This document shows, piece by piece, positions 37,570 through 46,881 of a stretch of DNA of 64,000 nucleotides. Source of the stretch: Phycisphaerae bacterium (GTDB taxonomy: Bacteria; Planctomycetota; Phycisphaerae; UBA1845; UTPLA1); assembly GCA_023150615.1 (NCBI GenBank), contig JAKLKO010000008.1:101702-165701 (forward strand), written 5' to 3'. Each line of letters opens with the position of its first letter. Within the stretch, counting starts at the first letter, position 1. A program made the translations under genes and the position numbers. The notes under the pieces are model-generated. The model ran no database searches. It had not been told where the DNA came from and saw only the letters and a list, made by a program, of their open reading frames with translations.

Positions 37570-38740
37570 CCGGACGGCTCCCCGCCGGCGCGGCGCCCTG
37601 CGCCGGGGAGCGAAGCGTAATCACCAACGTCATCGTCGCCTCCGGCTCGGCACCCCCGACGGTCATCGCGCCCTCGGCACTACGCGGGAACGCCGCCTCG
37701 CGCGGCACGACGCTCCGCCGATCGGCCCGACCGCCCGCCGCGTCCACGGCCCGCGCGCGTCCGTCCGCGGACGCATCCGACGCGCGATGGAACCGCGCGA
37801 ACACGTCGTCGACCGTGTTCAGCGACGATACCAGATCCCGACATACCGGCCAACGCTCCGACCGCTGCAAGTTGCCCGAGACAAGCTCAACCTCCGCCCG
37901 GTCCGACGCCGGCTCGCGGTGCAGATCATCCACCAGCCGGCAGAGCGCCGTCGGCCGACCGCAGATCACGTACTCGTCGTGCCGCCCCGTGCCGCGGTAG
38001 TCCGTCACGCGGATCGGCGACCGGATGACCGTCTGCGAACCCGACGTGTCGTCCACCGGCTCGTAGGCCGAGCACGACACGTGCTCGTTCAACCGCGACA
38101 CCATGCGATGCTGCGTCGATGCCGAATCGCAGATCACCGTCAGCCGCGGAGGAAGCGCACCCGGCATGACGCCCGCTTCATCCACGATCATCCGCCGATC
38201 CGATACGTCCGACGGCGCCGCGGCTGTCAGCGTGTCCTCGGCCACCGGCGCTGTATCGGCCGACCCCGCGGCGTTCATCGCGGGCGCGATCGGTGCATCG
38301 ACCTTCGCCAGCGCTTCAGGCCCCGCGGACGGCGTCACGGGCGCGACCACTTCCGCCATCTCGCTCGACGCGGGCTTGCCGGATAATCCGCCGCTGAGAT
38401 ACCACCACCCGCCGCCGACGGCGATGAACAGCATCGCCGCCGCCGCAAGCCGCCGGCCGATCCGCCAGACCGTGCCCGCGCCGCGCGGCGACGCATCCTC
38501 CGACCCGAGCAGCGCCACGCGCTCCATCCGCGCGACCACCTCGCTCGCCAGGTAGGACGGCGCGCGCTCCCGCGGCAGCGCCCGCAGCGCCTCCATCGCC
38601 TCGCGCAGCTCGTCGCGGACCCGCTGCGCATCGGCGTCGCACGCCAGGCGCGACTCGACTGCCGCACGCTCCTGCGGCGTCAACTCGTCATCGAGGTACG
38701 CGCTGATCTCCTCAAACGCTCGTTCGGGCCGATCCGTCAT
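37559..38740 (-). CDS. Transmembrane anti-sigma factor
   Basis: 393 residues. The N-terminal 60 residues have the anti-sigma pattern (EEISAYLDDELTPQERAAVE) but only one Cys and no H-x3-C-x2-C zinc motif, so it looks like a zinc-free anti-sigma domain. One membrane span lies at about residues 97-115 (LAAAAMLFIAVGGGWWYL). About 275 residues lie outside, rich in Ala/Asp/Val, presumably the signal-receiving part. It overlaps the sigma factor gene by 29 bases, the usual arrangement for an ECF sigma and its inhibitor. ATG 38740 is preferred over the in-frame GTG at 38752 because AAGAGAG lies at a good distance. Its 3' end overlaps rsgA by 11 bases. Confidence 0.8.
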   Translation of the reverse strand: MTDRPERAFEEISAYLDDELTPQERAAVESRLACDADAQRVRDELREAMEALRALPRERAPSYLASEVVARMERVALLGSEDASPRGAGTVWRIGRRLAAAAMLFIAVGGGWWYLSGGLSGKPASSEMAEVVAPVTPSAGPEALAKVDAPIAPAMNAAGSADTAPVAEDTLTAAAPSDVSDRRMIVDEAGVMPGALPPRLTVICDSASTQHRMVSRLNEHVSCSAYEPVDDTSGSQTVIRSPIRVTDYRGTGRHDEYVICGRPTALCRLVDDLHREPASDRAEVELVSGNLQRSERWPVCRDLVSSLNTVDDVFARFHRASDASADGRARAVDAAGGRADRRSVVPREAAFPRSAEGAMTVGGAEPEATMTLVITLRSPAQGAAPAGSRPDGR

Positions 38741-39323
38741 CGCTCTCTTCACCCATCGCGCGTCGCAACCGCTTCCGCAGCGCGATCCGCCCGCGATACA
38801 ACCGCGACTTCACCGTGCCGACCGGGATCTCCAGCACCTCACCAATCTCGCGATAGTCCAGTCCCTCGAGGTCCCGAAGCACGATCACCGTGCGATACTC
38901 GTCTTCGATCGCCGCCAGCGCCGCCTCCACCGCCCGCTGGCGCTCCCGCGACAGCTCCGCCGAATCCGGCGAAGGCTCGTCCGACTCCAGCCGCGAGAGG
39001 ATGCTCTCCCGCGATCCCTCCGTCGCCGATCCTCCGTCCAGCGATCGCGTCGGACGCCGGAACGCCCGCCGTCGGTGATCCAGCGCCAGGTTGACCGCGA
39101 TCCGGTAAAGCCACGTGTAAAAGTTCGACTTCTGGTCGAACCGCTCCAGCGCTGTCAGCGCCCGTACGAACGCCTCCTGCGCCAGGTCGGCCGCGTCGTC
39201 GCGATTCCCGCACAGGCGCCGGCACAGCGCATACAGCCGGTCCTGGTAGCGCTGAACCAACTCCCCAAACGCCGACCGATCGCCCTGCCGGCAGCGCGCC
39301 ACCACGGCGGCGTCCTCGAACAT
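38712..39323 (-). CDS. ECF-type RNA polymerase sigma factor
   Basis: 203-residue sigma70-family factor with only regions 2 and 4. Region 2 includes RYQDRLYALCRRLCGNRDDA and DLAQEAFVRAL, followed by FYTWLYRIAVNLALDHRRR. Region 4 includes PVGTVKSRLYRGR as recognition helix. The linker (about residues 90-125) is acidic and Ser-rich. With the overlapping anti-sigma gene it makes a regulated pair, probably responding to an envelope signal. ATG 39323 has GGGAGAGG just upstream and gives a normal length; an in-frame ATG at 39386 would add 21 unconserved residues. It is divergent from moaA, from which 176 bases separate it. Confidence 0.9.
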   Translation of the reverse strand: MFEDAAVVARCRQGDRSAFGELVQRYQDRLYALCRRLCGNRDDAADLAQEAFVRALTALERFDQKSNFYTWLYRIAVNLALDHRRRAFRRPTRSLDGGSATEGSRESILSRLESDEPSPDSAELSRERQRAVEAALAAIEDEYRTVIVLRDLEGLDYREIGEVLEIPVGTVKSRLYRGRIALRKRLRRAMGEESDDGSARTSV

Positions 39324-39465
39324 ACCTCTCCCGCCGGCCGGACTCCGATCCTCGCGTTCCATCGGGTTGGACGACCGCGCCGGCATCGCCGTTCCTGGCC
39401 CCTCCCAACATTCTTACGCTCGAAGCGGCCGCGAAACGCCCGCGGACCCCTCGACGCCCGCCGCG

Positions 39466-39493
39466 TTGCCCGGCGGCCGTCTTCCTATAAAAT
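39466..39493 (+). promoter_or_regulatory. Promoter for moaA, possibly giving a leaderless message
   Basis: TTGCCC (39466-39471) and TAAAAT (39488-39493) are 16 bases apart, or TATAAA (39486-39491) with 14. The -10 ends only seven bases before ATG 39500, so transcription would start at or beside the start codon and leave no room for a ribosome binding site. Confidence 0.5.
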
Positions 39494-39499
39494 ACCGCA

Positions 39500-40549
39500 A
39501 TGTCGACGGTTGCACTCCCCCTCGCCTTCGAGCCGCCCGTTCCCGCCCGGCGACTCGATCCGGCCATCGCCGGCCCGCGCGACATCCGCGCCGTGCGGAC
39601 GCTCCGCATCAGCGTCACCGACCGTTGCAACTTCCGCTGCGTCTACTGCATGCCCGAAGACAAGCTCGACTGGCTGCCGCGCGACGAGATCCTGACCTTC
39701 GAGGAAATCGCCGACGTCGTCCGCGTCGCCACGACGCTCGGCATCCGTGGCTTCAAGATCACCGGCGGCGAGCCGCTCGTCCGCCACCGACTGCCCGATC
39801 TCGTCCGCACGCTCCGCCCCATCGGCGGCGTCGAAGACCTCTCCATGACCACCAACGGCGCGCTGCTGGTCGACCACGCCGCCGAGCTGCGCCGCGCCGG
39901 GCTTGATCGAATCACGATCAGCCTCGACACCCTCAACCCTGACCGCTTCCGGTCGATCACCCGCGGCGCCGACCTCCGCGCCGTGCTCGCCGGCATCGCC
40001 GCCGCGCAGCACGCCGGGTTCACTCGCGTCAAAATCAACTGCGTCGTCATGCGCGGCATCAACGACGACGAGCTGGATCGCTTCGCCGCCCTGACCCTCG
40101 AACACGACTGGACCGTCCGCTTCATCGAGTACATGCCCCTCGGCCGAACCGCGCTCGGCGGCGAATACGAACGTCGATTCATCCCCCGCCGCGAGATCCA
40201 GGCCGCCATCGAACGCATCGCGACACTCGAGCCGGTCGGACCCGACGTCGGCCACGGACCGGCCGTCATTGCGAGATTGCCCGGCGCGAAGGGCCGCGTG
40301 GGATTCATCAGCGCCATGAGCCAGCCGTTCTGCTCGACGTGCAACCGCCTGCGCCTTACCGCCGCCGGACAGCTCCGAAGCTGCCTGTTCGACGGCGGCG
40401 AGATCGAGCTGCGCCCGATGCTCCGCAGCGCCGCCGCTGCATCCGCGCGCAACGCAGCCTTGCGCGACGCCTTCGTGCGCTGCGTCGCGTACAAACCGGA
40501 CGTGCACGACTACCACGGAAACCGCCAGATGAGTCAGATCGGCGGATAA
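39500..40549 (+). CDS. moaA: GTP 3',8-cyclase MoaA
   Basis: 349-residue radical SAM enzyme that converts GTP to 3',8-cyclo-7,8-dihydro-GTP in molybdenum cofactor synthesis. The SAM [4Fe-4S] cluster motif C43-N-F-R-C47-V-Y-C50 is near the N-terminus after a 30-residue extension, followed by ITGGEPLVR and SMTTNGALL. The C-terminal substrate-binding cluster has F-C-S-T-C-N-R-L-R-L and a third Cys in LRSCLFDGGE. The protein ends ...SQIGG, the double-Gly tail typical of MoaA. No other moa genes are close, so its partners lie elsewhere. The next gene, aceE, is 71 bases away and functionally unrelated. Confidence 0.96.
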   Translation: MSTVALPLAFEPPVPARRLDPAIAGPRDIRAVRTLRISVTDRCNFRCVYCMPEDKLDWLPRDEILTFEEIADVVRVATTLGIRGFKITGGEPLVRHRLPDLVRTLRPIGGVEDLSMTTNGALLVDHAAELRRAGLDRITISLDTLNPDRFRSITRGADLRAVLAGIAAAQHAGFTRVKINCVVMRGINDDELDRFAALTLEHDWTVRFIEYMPLGRTALGGEYERRFIPRREIQAAIERIATLEPVGPDVGHGPAVIARLPGAKGRVGFISAMSQPFCSTCNRLRLTAAGQLRSCLFDGGEIELRPMLRSAAAASARNAALRDAFVRCVAYKPDVHDYHGNRQMSQIGG

Positions 40550-40620
40550 CGCGCAATCGACGCTGCCGGACCGCAAGTCGCGCCGGCGCAACTCCGATAA
40601 ATCCCGAGGCGAACGAACCG

Positions 40621-43482
40621 ATGAGCCCCATGAGACGACACCCGACCGACCCGCTCGATCGCAATTCCGACGATGACGCGCTCGACGGAAACGGCGACCT
40701 CGTGGAGGAAGGACAGGCCGTGCTCGACTCGCTGGGCGAACCCCCGGCCGGCGACGCGGCGGCCGGACCCGCCGAAGACATGAACGACGAGACACCCACG
40801 CCCGGCGAGTTCGACGCCGACCCGACGGCCGAGGCCGATCGCGTCGAGACGAACGAATGGTGCGAATCGCTCGACGAGGTCGTCGAGCGCCGCGGCGTCG
40901 ACCGCGCTCGCGATCTGCTCGCGCAGCTCTCCACGCACGCGCATCAGTCCGGCGTCGACCTGCCGTTCAGCGCCAACACGCCCTACGTCAACACGATCCA
41001 CGTCTCGGCCCAGCCGAAGTACCCCGGCGACCGCGCCATCGAACGGCGCATCAAGAGCATTATCCGCTGGAACGCCATGGCCATGGTCGTCCGCGCCAAC
41101 AAACAGTTTCCCGGCCTCGGCGGACACATCTCCACCTACGCCTCCGTCGCCACGCTCTTCGAGGTCGGCTTCAACCACTTCTTCCGCGGAAAGCTGCAGG
41201 ACTTCGCCGGCGACCAAATCTACTTCCAGGGCCATGCCTCGCCCGGCGTCTATGCCCGCGCGTTCCTCGAAGGCCGCATCCCCGTCGAGGCCCTCAAGCA
41301 CTTCCGCCGCGAGTGCGGCGAGGCCGACGGACTCTCCAGCTATCCGCACCCCTGGCTCATGCCTGACTTCTGGGAGTTTCCGACCGTCTCCATGGGCCTC
41401 GGACCGCTCACCGCCATCTACCAGGCCCGCTTCAACCGCTACCTCACCGACCGCGGACTCAAGAACACCGCCGGCTCGCGAGTCTGGGCCTTTCTCGGCG
41501 ACGGCGAGATGGACGAGCCCGAGTCCCTCGGCGCGATCACCCTCGCCGCACGCGAAGGCCTCGACAATCTCATCTTCGTCATTAACTGCAACCTCCAGCG
41601 CCTCGACGGTCCCGTCCGCGGGAACGGGAAGATCATCCAGGAACTCGAGGCCGCCTTCCGCGGCGCGGGCTGGAACTGCATCAAGGTCATCTGGGGCAGC
41701 GAGTGGGACCCGCTGATCGCCGCCGATCGCGACGGCCGGCTCGTGCAGCGCATGAACGACGTCGTCGATGGACAGTACCAGAAATACACCGTCGAGACCG
41801 GCGCCTACATCCGCGAGCACTTCTTCGGCGCACACCCCGACCTCCTCGCACTCGTCGAGCACCTTTCCGACGACGAGATCTACAAGCTCAAGCGCGGCGG
41901 CCACGACCCCGCCAAGGTCTACGCCGCCTATCACGCCGCCTCGCAGCCCAACGGCCGGCCCACCGTCATCCTCGCCAAGACCATCAAGGGCTACGGACTC
42001 GGCGAGGCCGGCGAAGGCCGCAACGTCAGCCATCAGCAGAAGAGGCTCAACGAGGAAGAGCTGAAGGAGTTCCGCGATCGCTTCGAGATCCCGATCTCCG
42101 ACCGGCAGATCTCGAGCATGCCCTTCTATCGCCCCGATCCCGGCAGCGCCGAGCTCGAATACCTCCTCGAGCGCCGCCGCGCGCTCGGCGGATTCGTCCC
42201 CCAGCGCCGCGCGCAGGTGGTCAATCTCAAGCCGCAGTCCGACGACATCTACGATGAATTCGCCGCCGGCTCCGGAGAGCGCGAGGCCTCCACCACCATG
42301 ATCTTCGTCCGAATCCTCTCCAAGCTCCTCCGCGACAAGAACCTCGGACGGCTCATCGTCCCCATCGTCCCCGACGAGGCCCGCACCTTCGGCATGGAAG
42401 CCCTCTTCCGCCAGTACGGCATCTACGCCCACAAGGGTCAACTCTACGAACCCGTCGACTCCAAAACGCTTCTTTACTACCGCGAGGCGAAGGACGGCCA
42501 GCTCCTCGAAGAAGGCATCACCGAGGCCGGCTCCCTCGCGTCATTCACCGCCGCCGGAACGGCCTACGCCACGCACGGCGTCCCCACGATCCCCTTCTTC
42601 ATCTTCTATTCGATGTTCGGCTTCCAGCGCATCGGCGATCTCATCTGGGCCGCCGGAGACATGCGCTGCAAGGGCTTCCTCCTCGGCGCTACCGCCGGAC
42701 GGACTACGCTCATGGGCGAGGGCCTGCAACACCAGGACGGGCACAGCCATGTCCTCGCCGCCACCGTCCCGAACTGCGTCTGCTACGACCCCGCGTTCGC
42801 CTTCGAACTCGCCACGATCATCCAGGACGGCATCCGCCGCATGTATCACAACGACGAGTCGATCTTCTACTACCTCACGCTCTACAACGAGAACTACGCG
42901 CAGCCCCCGATGCCCGAAAACGCGCGCGACGGAATCCTGAAGGGCCTCTACAAGCTCCGCCCGGCCGAAGACCCCGCGGACGACCAGCCGCGCATCCATC
43001 TCTTCGGCAGCGGACCGATCGTCCGATGCGCCCTCCGCGCGCAGGAGATCCTCGCCGAGCGCTACGGCGTCGCGGCCGATGTCTGGTCCGCCACCAGCTA
43101 CAAGCAGCTCCATCGCGACGCGATGATCTGCGAACGCTGGAACCTCCTCCATCCCGCCGAACAGCCGCGCCGCCCCTACGTCACCCTGGCCCTCGAGGGC
43201 GAACCCTGGCCCGTCGTCGCCGCCTCCGACTACATCAAGGTGCTCCCCGGCCAGATCGCCCGCTGGCTGCCGGCCGGCATGCGCGTCCTCGGAACCGACG
43301 GCTTTGGTCGCAGCGACGCGCGCGAAACCCTGCGCACGTTTTTCGAGATCAGCCCCGAGTACCTCGTGCTCGCCGCGCTCTACGAGTTGGCACGCCGCGG
43401 GAACTACGACCCAGATCGCGTGCAGGCCGCAATTGACGATCTCGGGATCGATCCGGAAAAACCCGACCCGCTCTTCCGTTGA
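40621..43482 (+). CDS. aceE: Pyruvate dehydrogenase E1 component, homodimeric type
   Basis: 953-residue thiamine diphosphate enzyme that decarboxylates pyruvate and acetylates the lipoyl groups of E2. The ThDP motif G-D-G-E-M-D-E-P-E-S to N-C-N-L-Q-R-L-D-G-P-V at about residues 293-325 is almost identical to that of E. coli AceE. ISTYASVATLFEVGFNHFFRG, split here as ISTYASVATLF and EVGFNHFFRG, is also typical, as are PFFIFYSMFGFQRIGD and YYLTLYNENY in the transketolase-like half. The first about 75 residues are an acidic, disordered-looking extension not found in classic AceE (about 890 residues). aceF and lpd are not adjacent. A second ATG three codons in (40630) is equally usable. Confidence 0.95.
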   Translation: MSPMRRHPTDPLDRNSDDDALDGNGDLVEEGQAVLDSLGEPPAGDAAAGPAEDMNDETPTPGEFDADPTAEADRVETNEWCESLDEVVERRGVDRARDLLAQLSTHAHQSGVDLPFSANTPYVNTIHVSAQPKYPGDRAIERRIKSIIRWNAMAMVVRANKQFPGLGGHISTYASVATLFEVGFNHFFRGKLQDFAGDQIYFQGHASPGVYARAFLEGRIPVEALKHFRRECGEADGLSSYPHPWLMPDFWEFPTVSMGLGPLTAIYQARFNRYLTDRGLKNTAGSRVWAFLGDGEMDEPESLGAITLAAREGLDNLIFVINCNLQRLDGPVRGNGKIIQELEAAFRGAGWNCIKVIWGSEWDPLIAADRDGRLVQRMNDVVDGQYQKYTVETGAYIREHFFGAHPDLLALVEHLSDDEIYKLKRGGHDPAKVYAAYHAASQPNGRPTVILAKTIKGYGLGEAGEGRNVSHQQKRLNEEELKEFRDRFEIPISDRQISSMPFYRPDPGSAELEYLLERRRALGGFVPQRRAQVVNLKPQSDDIYDEFAAGSGEREASTTMIFVRILSKLLRDKNLGRLIVPIVPDEARTFGMEALFRQYGIYAHKGQLYEPVDSKTLLYYREAKDGQLLEEGITEAGSLASFTAAGTAYATHGVPTIPFFIFYSMFGFQRIGDLIWAAGDMRCKGFLLGATAGRTTLMGEGLQHQDGHSHVLAATVPNCVCYDPAFAFELATIIQDGIRRMYHNDESIFYYLTLYNENYAQPPMPENARDGILKGLYKLRPAEDPADDQPRIHLFGSGPIVRCALRAQEILAERYGVAADVWSATSYKQLHRDAMICERWNLLHPAEQPRRPYVTLALEGEPWPVVAASDYIKVLPGQIARWLPAGMRVLGTDGFGRSDARETLRTFFEISPEYLVLAALYELARRGNYDPDRVQAAIDDLGIDPEKPDPLFR

Positions 43483-43660
43483 CGCACCCGACCGCCCTTC
43501 ACGAATCCCCGCAAGTCACAGAAGCGTCGACCTTTCGGGCCGCACACCTCCGAACAGGTGCACCCCGCTTTTCGGATCGAGTTTCGTGTTTTCAGGTATT
43601 CACGAGAACTTCCGATAAAGACCCGCGTCGTCGGAAGCTACCCTTCTTTCAGAACTGCCC

Positions 43661-43689
43661 TTGAAACCGCCATAACTCCTCCGTTAAAC
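43661..43689 (+). promoter_or_regulatory. Sigma70-type promoter for the PEP-CTERM gene
   Basis: TTGAAA (43661-43666) and TTAAAC (43684-43689) are 17 bases apart. The start would be near 43697, giving a 65-base leader. The rest of the aceE to 43661 gap (43483-43660) shows only a small CACCT/AGGTG hairpin at about 43545-43560 and no clear terminator. Confidence 0.55.
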
Positions 43690-43761
43690 TGAAACGGTTG
43701 AAAGGGGGCACGGGGCATCCAAGTTGATCGCCGTGGTTTTTGTCTGGGAGGGCTTTCGATC

Positions 43762-44424
43762 GTGAAAATTCGCACAGGGCTCAGCATCGCCGCCGTCGTC
43801 GCACTTGCCGTGTGCAGTGCCTCGAACGCCGCGCTGCTCAATCTCACACAGCAGTTTCCCGATATCACCGCCGGCTTCATCGACGTGGACTACACGTACA
43901 ACGGCGGCCTGTCGGAAGGCATGTTCAACGTCACGGGCTTCGCCATCGCCATCTCGAATGGCGGACCGCTCATCAACGTTGACAATGGCTCCCTCGCGAT
44001 GAACTCGACCATCGGTCCCGCCGGGAATCTCATCGGCGGCGTCCCCGGCGATGATCTCGTCATCACCGGCTCCTTCGATGAAAACGGCGACACCATCTAC
44101 GACTACACCGGTGTCCTGCTCACCGGCGAAGTGAACAACTTCGGTTTCATCAACGGTGGCGGCGACATCTTCGAGTGGACGTTCACCGTCACCGGCGGCG
44201 CGTTGGCCATTCCGGCCTGGTACGGCGCGCCCGGCGGTGCCGGCGGCGTCATCCTCGATGCGAATTTTCCCCAGGTCGGGGGCTTTACGGGCTCGTTCAC
44301 GTCCGATTTCAGCACCGGGTTCGCCGGTGCGGGGAACGCCGACATCTTCTACGTTCCCGAGCCCGCGTCGTTGCTCTTGATGATCAGTGCCGCCGGGCTC
44401 TGGGCCCGACGGCGCCTTTCGTAA
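43762..44424 (+). CDS. PEP-CTERM secreted protein with GDD-type repeat domain
   Basis: 220-residue exported protein, function unknown. Signal peptide residues 1-23. The body contains an AGN-L-x-G-G-x-P-G-D-D-L and DYTGVLLTGEVNNFGF segment shared with the next gene. The C-terminus is a full PEP-CTERM sorting signal: V-P-E-P, a hydrophobic span (ASLLLMISAAGLWA), then R-R-R-L-S, so an exosortase should process it and release or anchor it at the surface. The start is GTG 43762 with Shine-Dalgarno GGGAGGG at 43748-43754. It has its own promoter and probably its own message. Confidence 0.85.
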   Translation: MKIRTGLSIAAVVALAVCSASNAALLNLTQQFPDITAGFIDVDYTYNGGLSEGMFNVTGFAIAISNGGPLINVDNGSLAMNSTIGPAGNLIGGVPGDDLVITGSFDENGDTIYDYTGVLLTGEVNNFGFINGGGDIFEWTFTVTGGALAIPAWYGAPGGAGGVILDANFPQVGGFTGSFTSDFSTGFAGAGNADIFYVPEPASLLLMISAAGLWARRRLS

Positions 44425-44585
44425 GCATCTGAGCTGAACCTCGCACAGCCAGGCGCAGGCCCTTTTTAGGAACGGCGCATCGCAACCAACTCGACGACCG
44501 ATATTCCGACTAATCTGTCGCTTGTACGTATAGTACGACTCACGCGTCGGCGTCTCAGTTGCGTGGCGCGCCAGGAGGATCGCAC

Positions 44586-46817
44586 ATGACAAGACATTCT
44601 CTGTCCGCACTGGCCGCCAGCGCGGCCCTGTTCGCCTGCACCGCCGGCACGCTCGCCGCCCTGCTCGGAATCCTCCCCGGATTCCCGCTCCTGACCTACG
44701 ACAGCAACGGCGCGACCTCGTACAACGCCGGGTCGGCGATCTTTACCATCACCGCCTCGCCGATCGCGATTCGCTTCTCCAACGTCTCACCGCCCCGGTT
44801 CGTCAACCCCACGGGCTTTCCGCCCTCCGAAACCTTGTCCATCAACGTCGAACTCGACGCGGCCGGCAACCTCGTCGGCGGCATCCCCGGCGATGACTTG
44901 CTCATCGTCGGTCAGGTCGACGCCGACGGAAACGGCTCCATCGACTACAGCGGCACGCTCCTCACCGGCGAGGTCGACGCCTTCGGGTTCCGCGATTCCG
45001 GGCTGACCACCGACGAGTACGACTTTCGCTTCCGCGTCACAGGCGGCTCGCTCGCGTCGCTCTATGGAAACAACGACATCGGCGTCGTTGTCACCAGCGA
45101 AAACTCCAACTTCACCGGAGACTTCACCGTCAGTTTCAACGGCGGCGCCAAGGGCAGCGTCGGTCCTGTTCCGCCGCCCAACCGGCCGCCCGTCTGCGAT
45201 GCCAACGGCCCGTATGACGCCGAATGCGCCGGTGGAATCACGAGCGTCTCGCTCGACGGCACGCTCTCCAGCGACGCCAACGGCGATCCGCTCACCTACA
45301 GCTGGTCCACCGATTGTCCGGGCGCGACCTTCGACGATGCATCCAGCCCGACCCCGACGCTCTCGATCGACACCTCGAGCGGCTGCGACATCACCTGCTC
45401 GGCCACGCTGACCGTCAGCGACGGCATCCATCCGCCGGTCGCGTGCGAGGCGCATGTGCACATCGCCGATCGAAACGCCCCCGGCATCACGTGTCCGGGC
45501 ATGATCGACGTGGCGTGCGATGGCTCGACCGATCCCGCCCACACCGGTTCGCCGACCGCGACCGATGACTGCGACCCCGCGCCGCAGGTCAACTACGCCG
45601 ACGAGATCACTCCGGGTAGCTGTCCCCAGAGCTGGACCGTTACGCGAACCTGGACCGCCACCGATCGTTGCGACCTTTCGGCATCCTGCACGCAGATCAT
45701 CAACGTGACCGACACCGCGGCTCCGACGGCCGTGACATGCCCGCCGGACATCACCGTCACTTGCACGCAGGGCACCGACCCGTCCGTCACCGGCGCCCCC
45801 AGCGTTCAGGACAACTGCGACCCCGCGCCCACGGTCAACTACACCGATGAGTCGAACCCCGGAAATTGCCCCACGTTCGCCATCATTACCCGAACCTGGA
45901 CCGCCGCCGACGCCTGCGGAAACGAGGCCGTCGTCTGCGTCCAGACGATTCAAGTCAACGACAACAGCAGGCCGGTCATCTGTTGTCCGCCGAACAAGAC
46001 GATCCAGTGTGATGAATCGAAGCACCCCGACCACACCGGTTGGGCCACGGCGACCGACAACTGCGGCACGACGCCCACGATCACGTACTGCGACTCAGTC
46101 TGCGGCACCTGCCCGAAGATCATCGAACGCCGCTGGAAGGCCACCGACGCCTGCGGCAATCAGTCCTATTGCACCCAGCGCATCACGATCGTCGATACCG
46201 TGCCGCCGGTCATTACCTGCCCGCCCAACATCCAGCTCGAGTGCGGCGGTTGCGTCGACACGAGTCCGGCCGTCACCGGCCGGCCGCAGGTACAGGACAA
46301 CTGCGATCCGTGTCCCGACGTAACCTATTGCGATTCGCGCGAGGGCAACTGCCCGGCGACGATCACGCGCGTCTGGCGCGCCCGCGACCGATGCGGGAAC
46401 TCCGCCACCTGCACGCAGATCATCACGCTCGTGGCCAATCCGCCGTGCCCGCGGACGCCCGGCTACTGGAAGACGCATCGAAACCGCTGGCCGGTCGACT
46501 CGCTGCAGGTCGGCGCCATCGTCTACAACGACACGAAGTTGATGAACCTGCTTCGTGGCTACAAGCCCAACGGCGCGCCCGCGAACAGCGACGTGTCGGT
46601 CGTGCTCGCGAAATTCGTCGTCGCGACGAAGTTCAATCTGCTGAACGGCTCCGATCCGCAGGACATCGAAGCCGTCGTGGAGGCCGCCGATCAACTCCTG
46701 TCGACCTATCCGCCCGGCAGCAATCCGCGCGGAGCGATCCGGCAGGAGATGAACATGCTCAAGGATCTGCTGGACGCGTACGCGAATTCGTCGCCGGCCG
46801 GTTGCTCGGGTGACTAA
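44586..46817 (+). CDS. Secreted protein with GDD-type domain, PKD-like and HYR-like repeats
   Basis: 743 residues. After a signal peptide (1-25), residues about 28-200 are homologous to the neighbouring PEP-CTERM protein (AGNLVGGIPGDDLLI, DYSGTLLTGEVDAFGF). A PKD-like segment follows (SSDANGDPLTYSWSTD, about 205-300). Then come four Cys-rich HYR-like repeats (about 305-630), each with 'P-x-x-x-x-[AS]-x-D-[ND]-C' and 'TWTATDRCDLSASC' or 'RWKATDACGNQSYC' cores. The last part begins CPRTPGYWKTHRNRWP, a motif that recurs at the ends of bacterial surface proteins. Here no PEP-CTERM signal is present. ATG 44586 follows AGGAGG at a good distance. Probable role is adhesion or surface structure; a strong terminator follows. 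Confidence 0.8.
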   Translation: MTRHSLSALAASAALFACTAGTLAALLGILPGFPLLTYDSNGATSYNAGSAIFTITASPIAIRFSNVSPPRFVNPTGFPPSETLSINVELDAAGNLVGGIPGDDLLIVGQVDADGNGSIDYSGTLLTGEVDAFGFRDSGLTTDEYDFRFRVTGGSLASLYGNNDIGVVVTSENSNFTGDFTVSFNGGAKGSVGPVPPPNRPPVCDANGPYDAECAGGITSVSLDGTLSSDANGDPLTYSWSTDCPGATFDDASSPTPTLSIDTSSGCDITCSATLTVSDGIHPPVACEAHVHIADRNAPGITCPGMIDVACDGSTDPAHTGSPTATDDCDPAPQVNYADEITPGSCPQSWTVTRTWTATDRCDLSASCTQIINVTDTAAPTAVTCPPDITVTCTQGTDPSVTGAPSVQDNCDPAPTVNYTDESNPGNCPTFAIITRTWTAADACGNEAVVCVQTIQVNDNSRPVICCPPNKTIQCDESKHPDHTGWATATDNCGTTPTITYCDSVCGTCPKIIERRWKATDACGNQSYCTQRITIVDTVPPVITCPPNIQLECGGCVDTSPAVTGRPQVQDNCDPCPDVTYCDSREGNCPATITRVWRARDRCGNSATCTQIITLVANPPCPRTPGYWKTHRNRWPVDSLQVGAIVYNDTKLMNLLRGYKPNGAPANSDVSVVLAKFVVATKFNLLNGSDPQDIEAVVEAADQLLSTYPPGSNPRGAIRQEMNMLKDLLDAYANSSPAGCSGD

Positions 46818-46881
46818 GTTTCGTCGCCCGCTATGGACGGCGGCGATCCTCCGCCGCCGTCAGAAAACGTCGAGCCTTCAT

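Noticed and set aside
46836..46861. GACGGCGGC/GCCGCCGTC hairpin as a terminator
   Set aside because: There is no T-tract; the stem with TTCTCTTT 20 bases further on is the convincing terminator.
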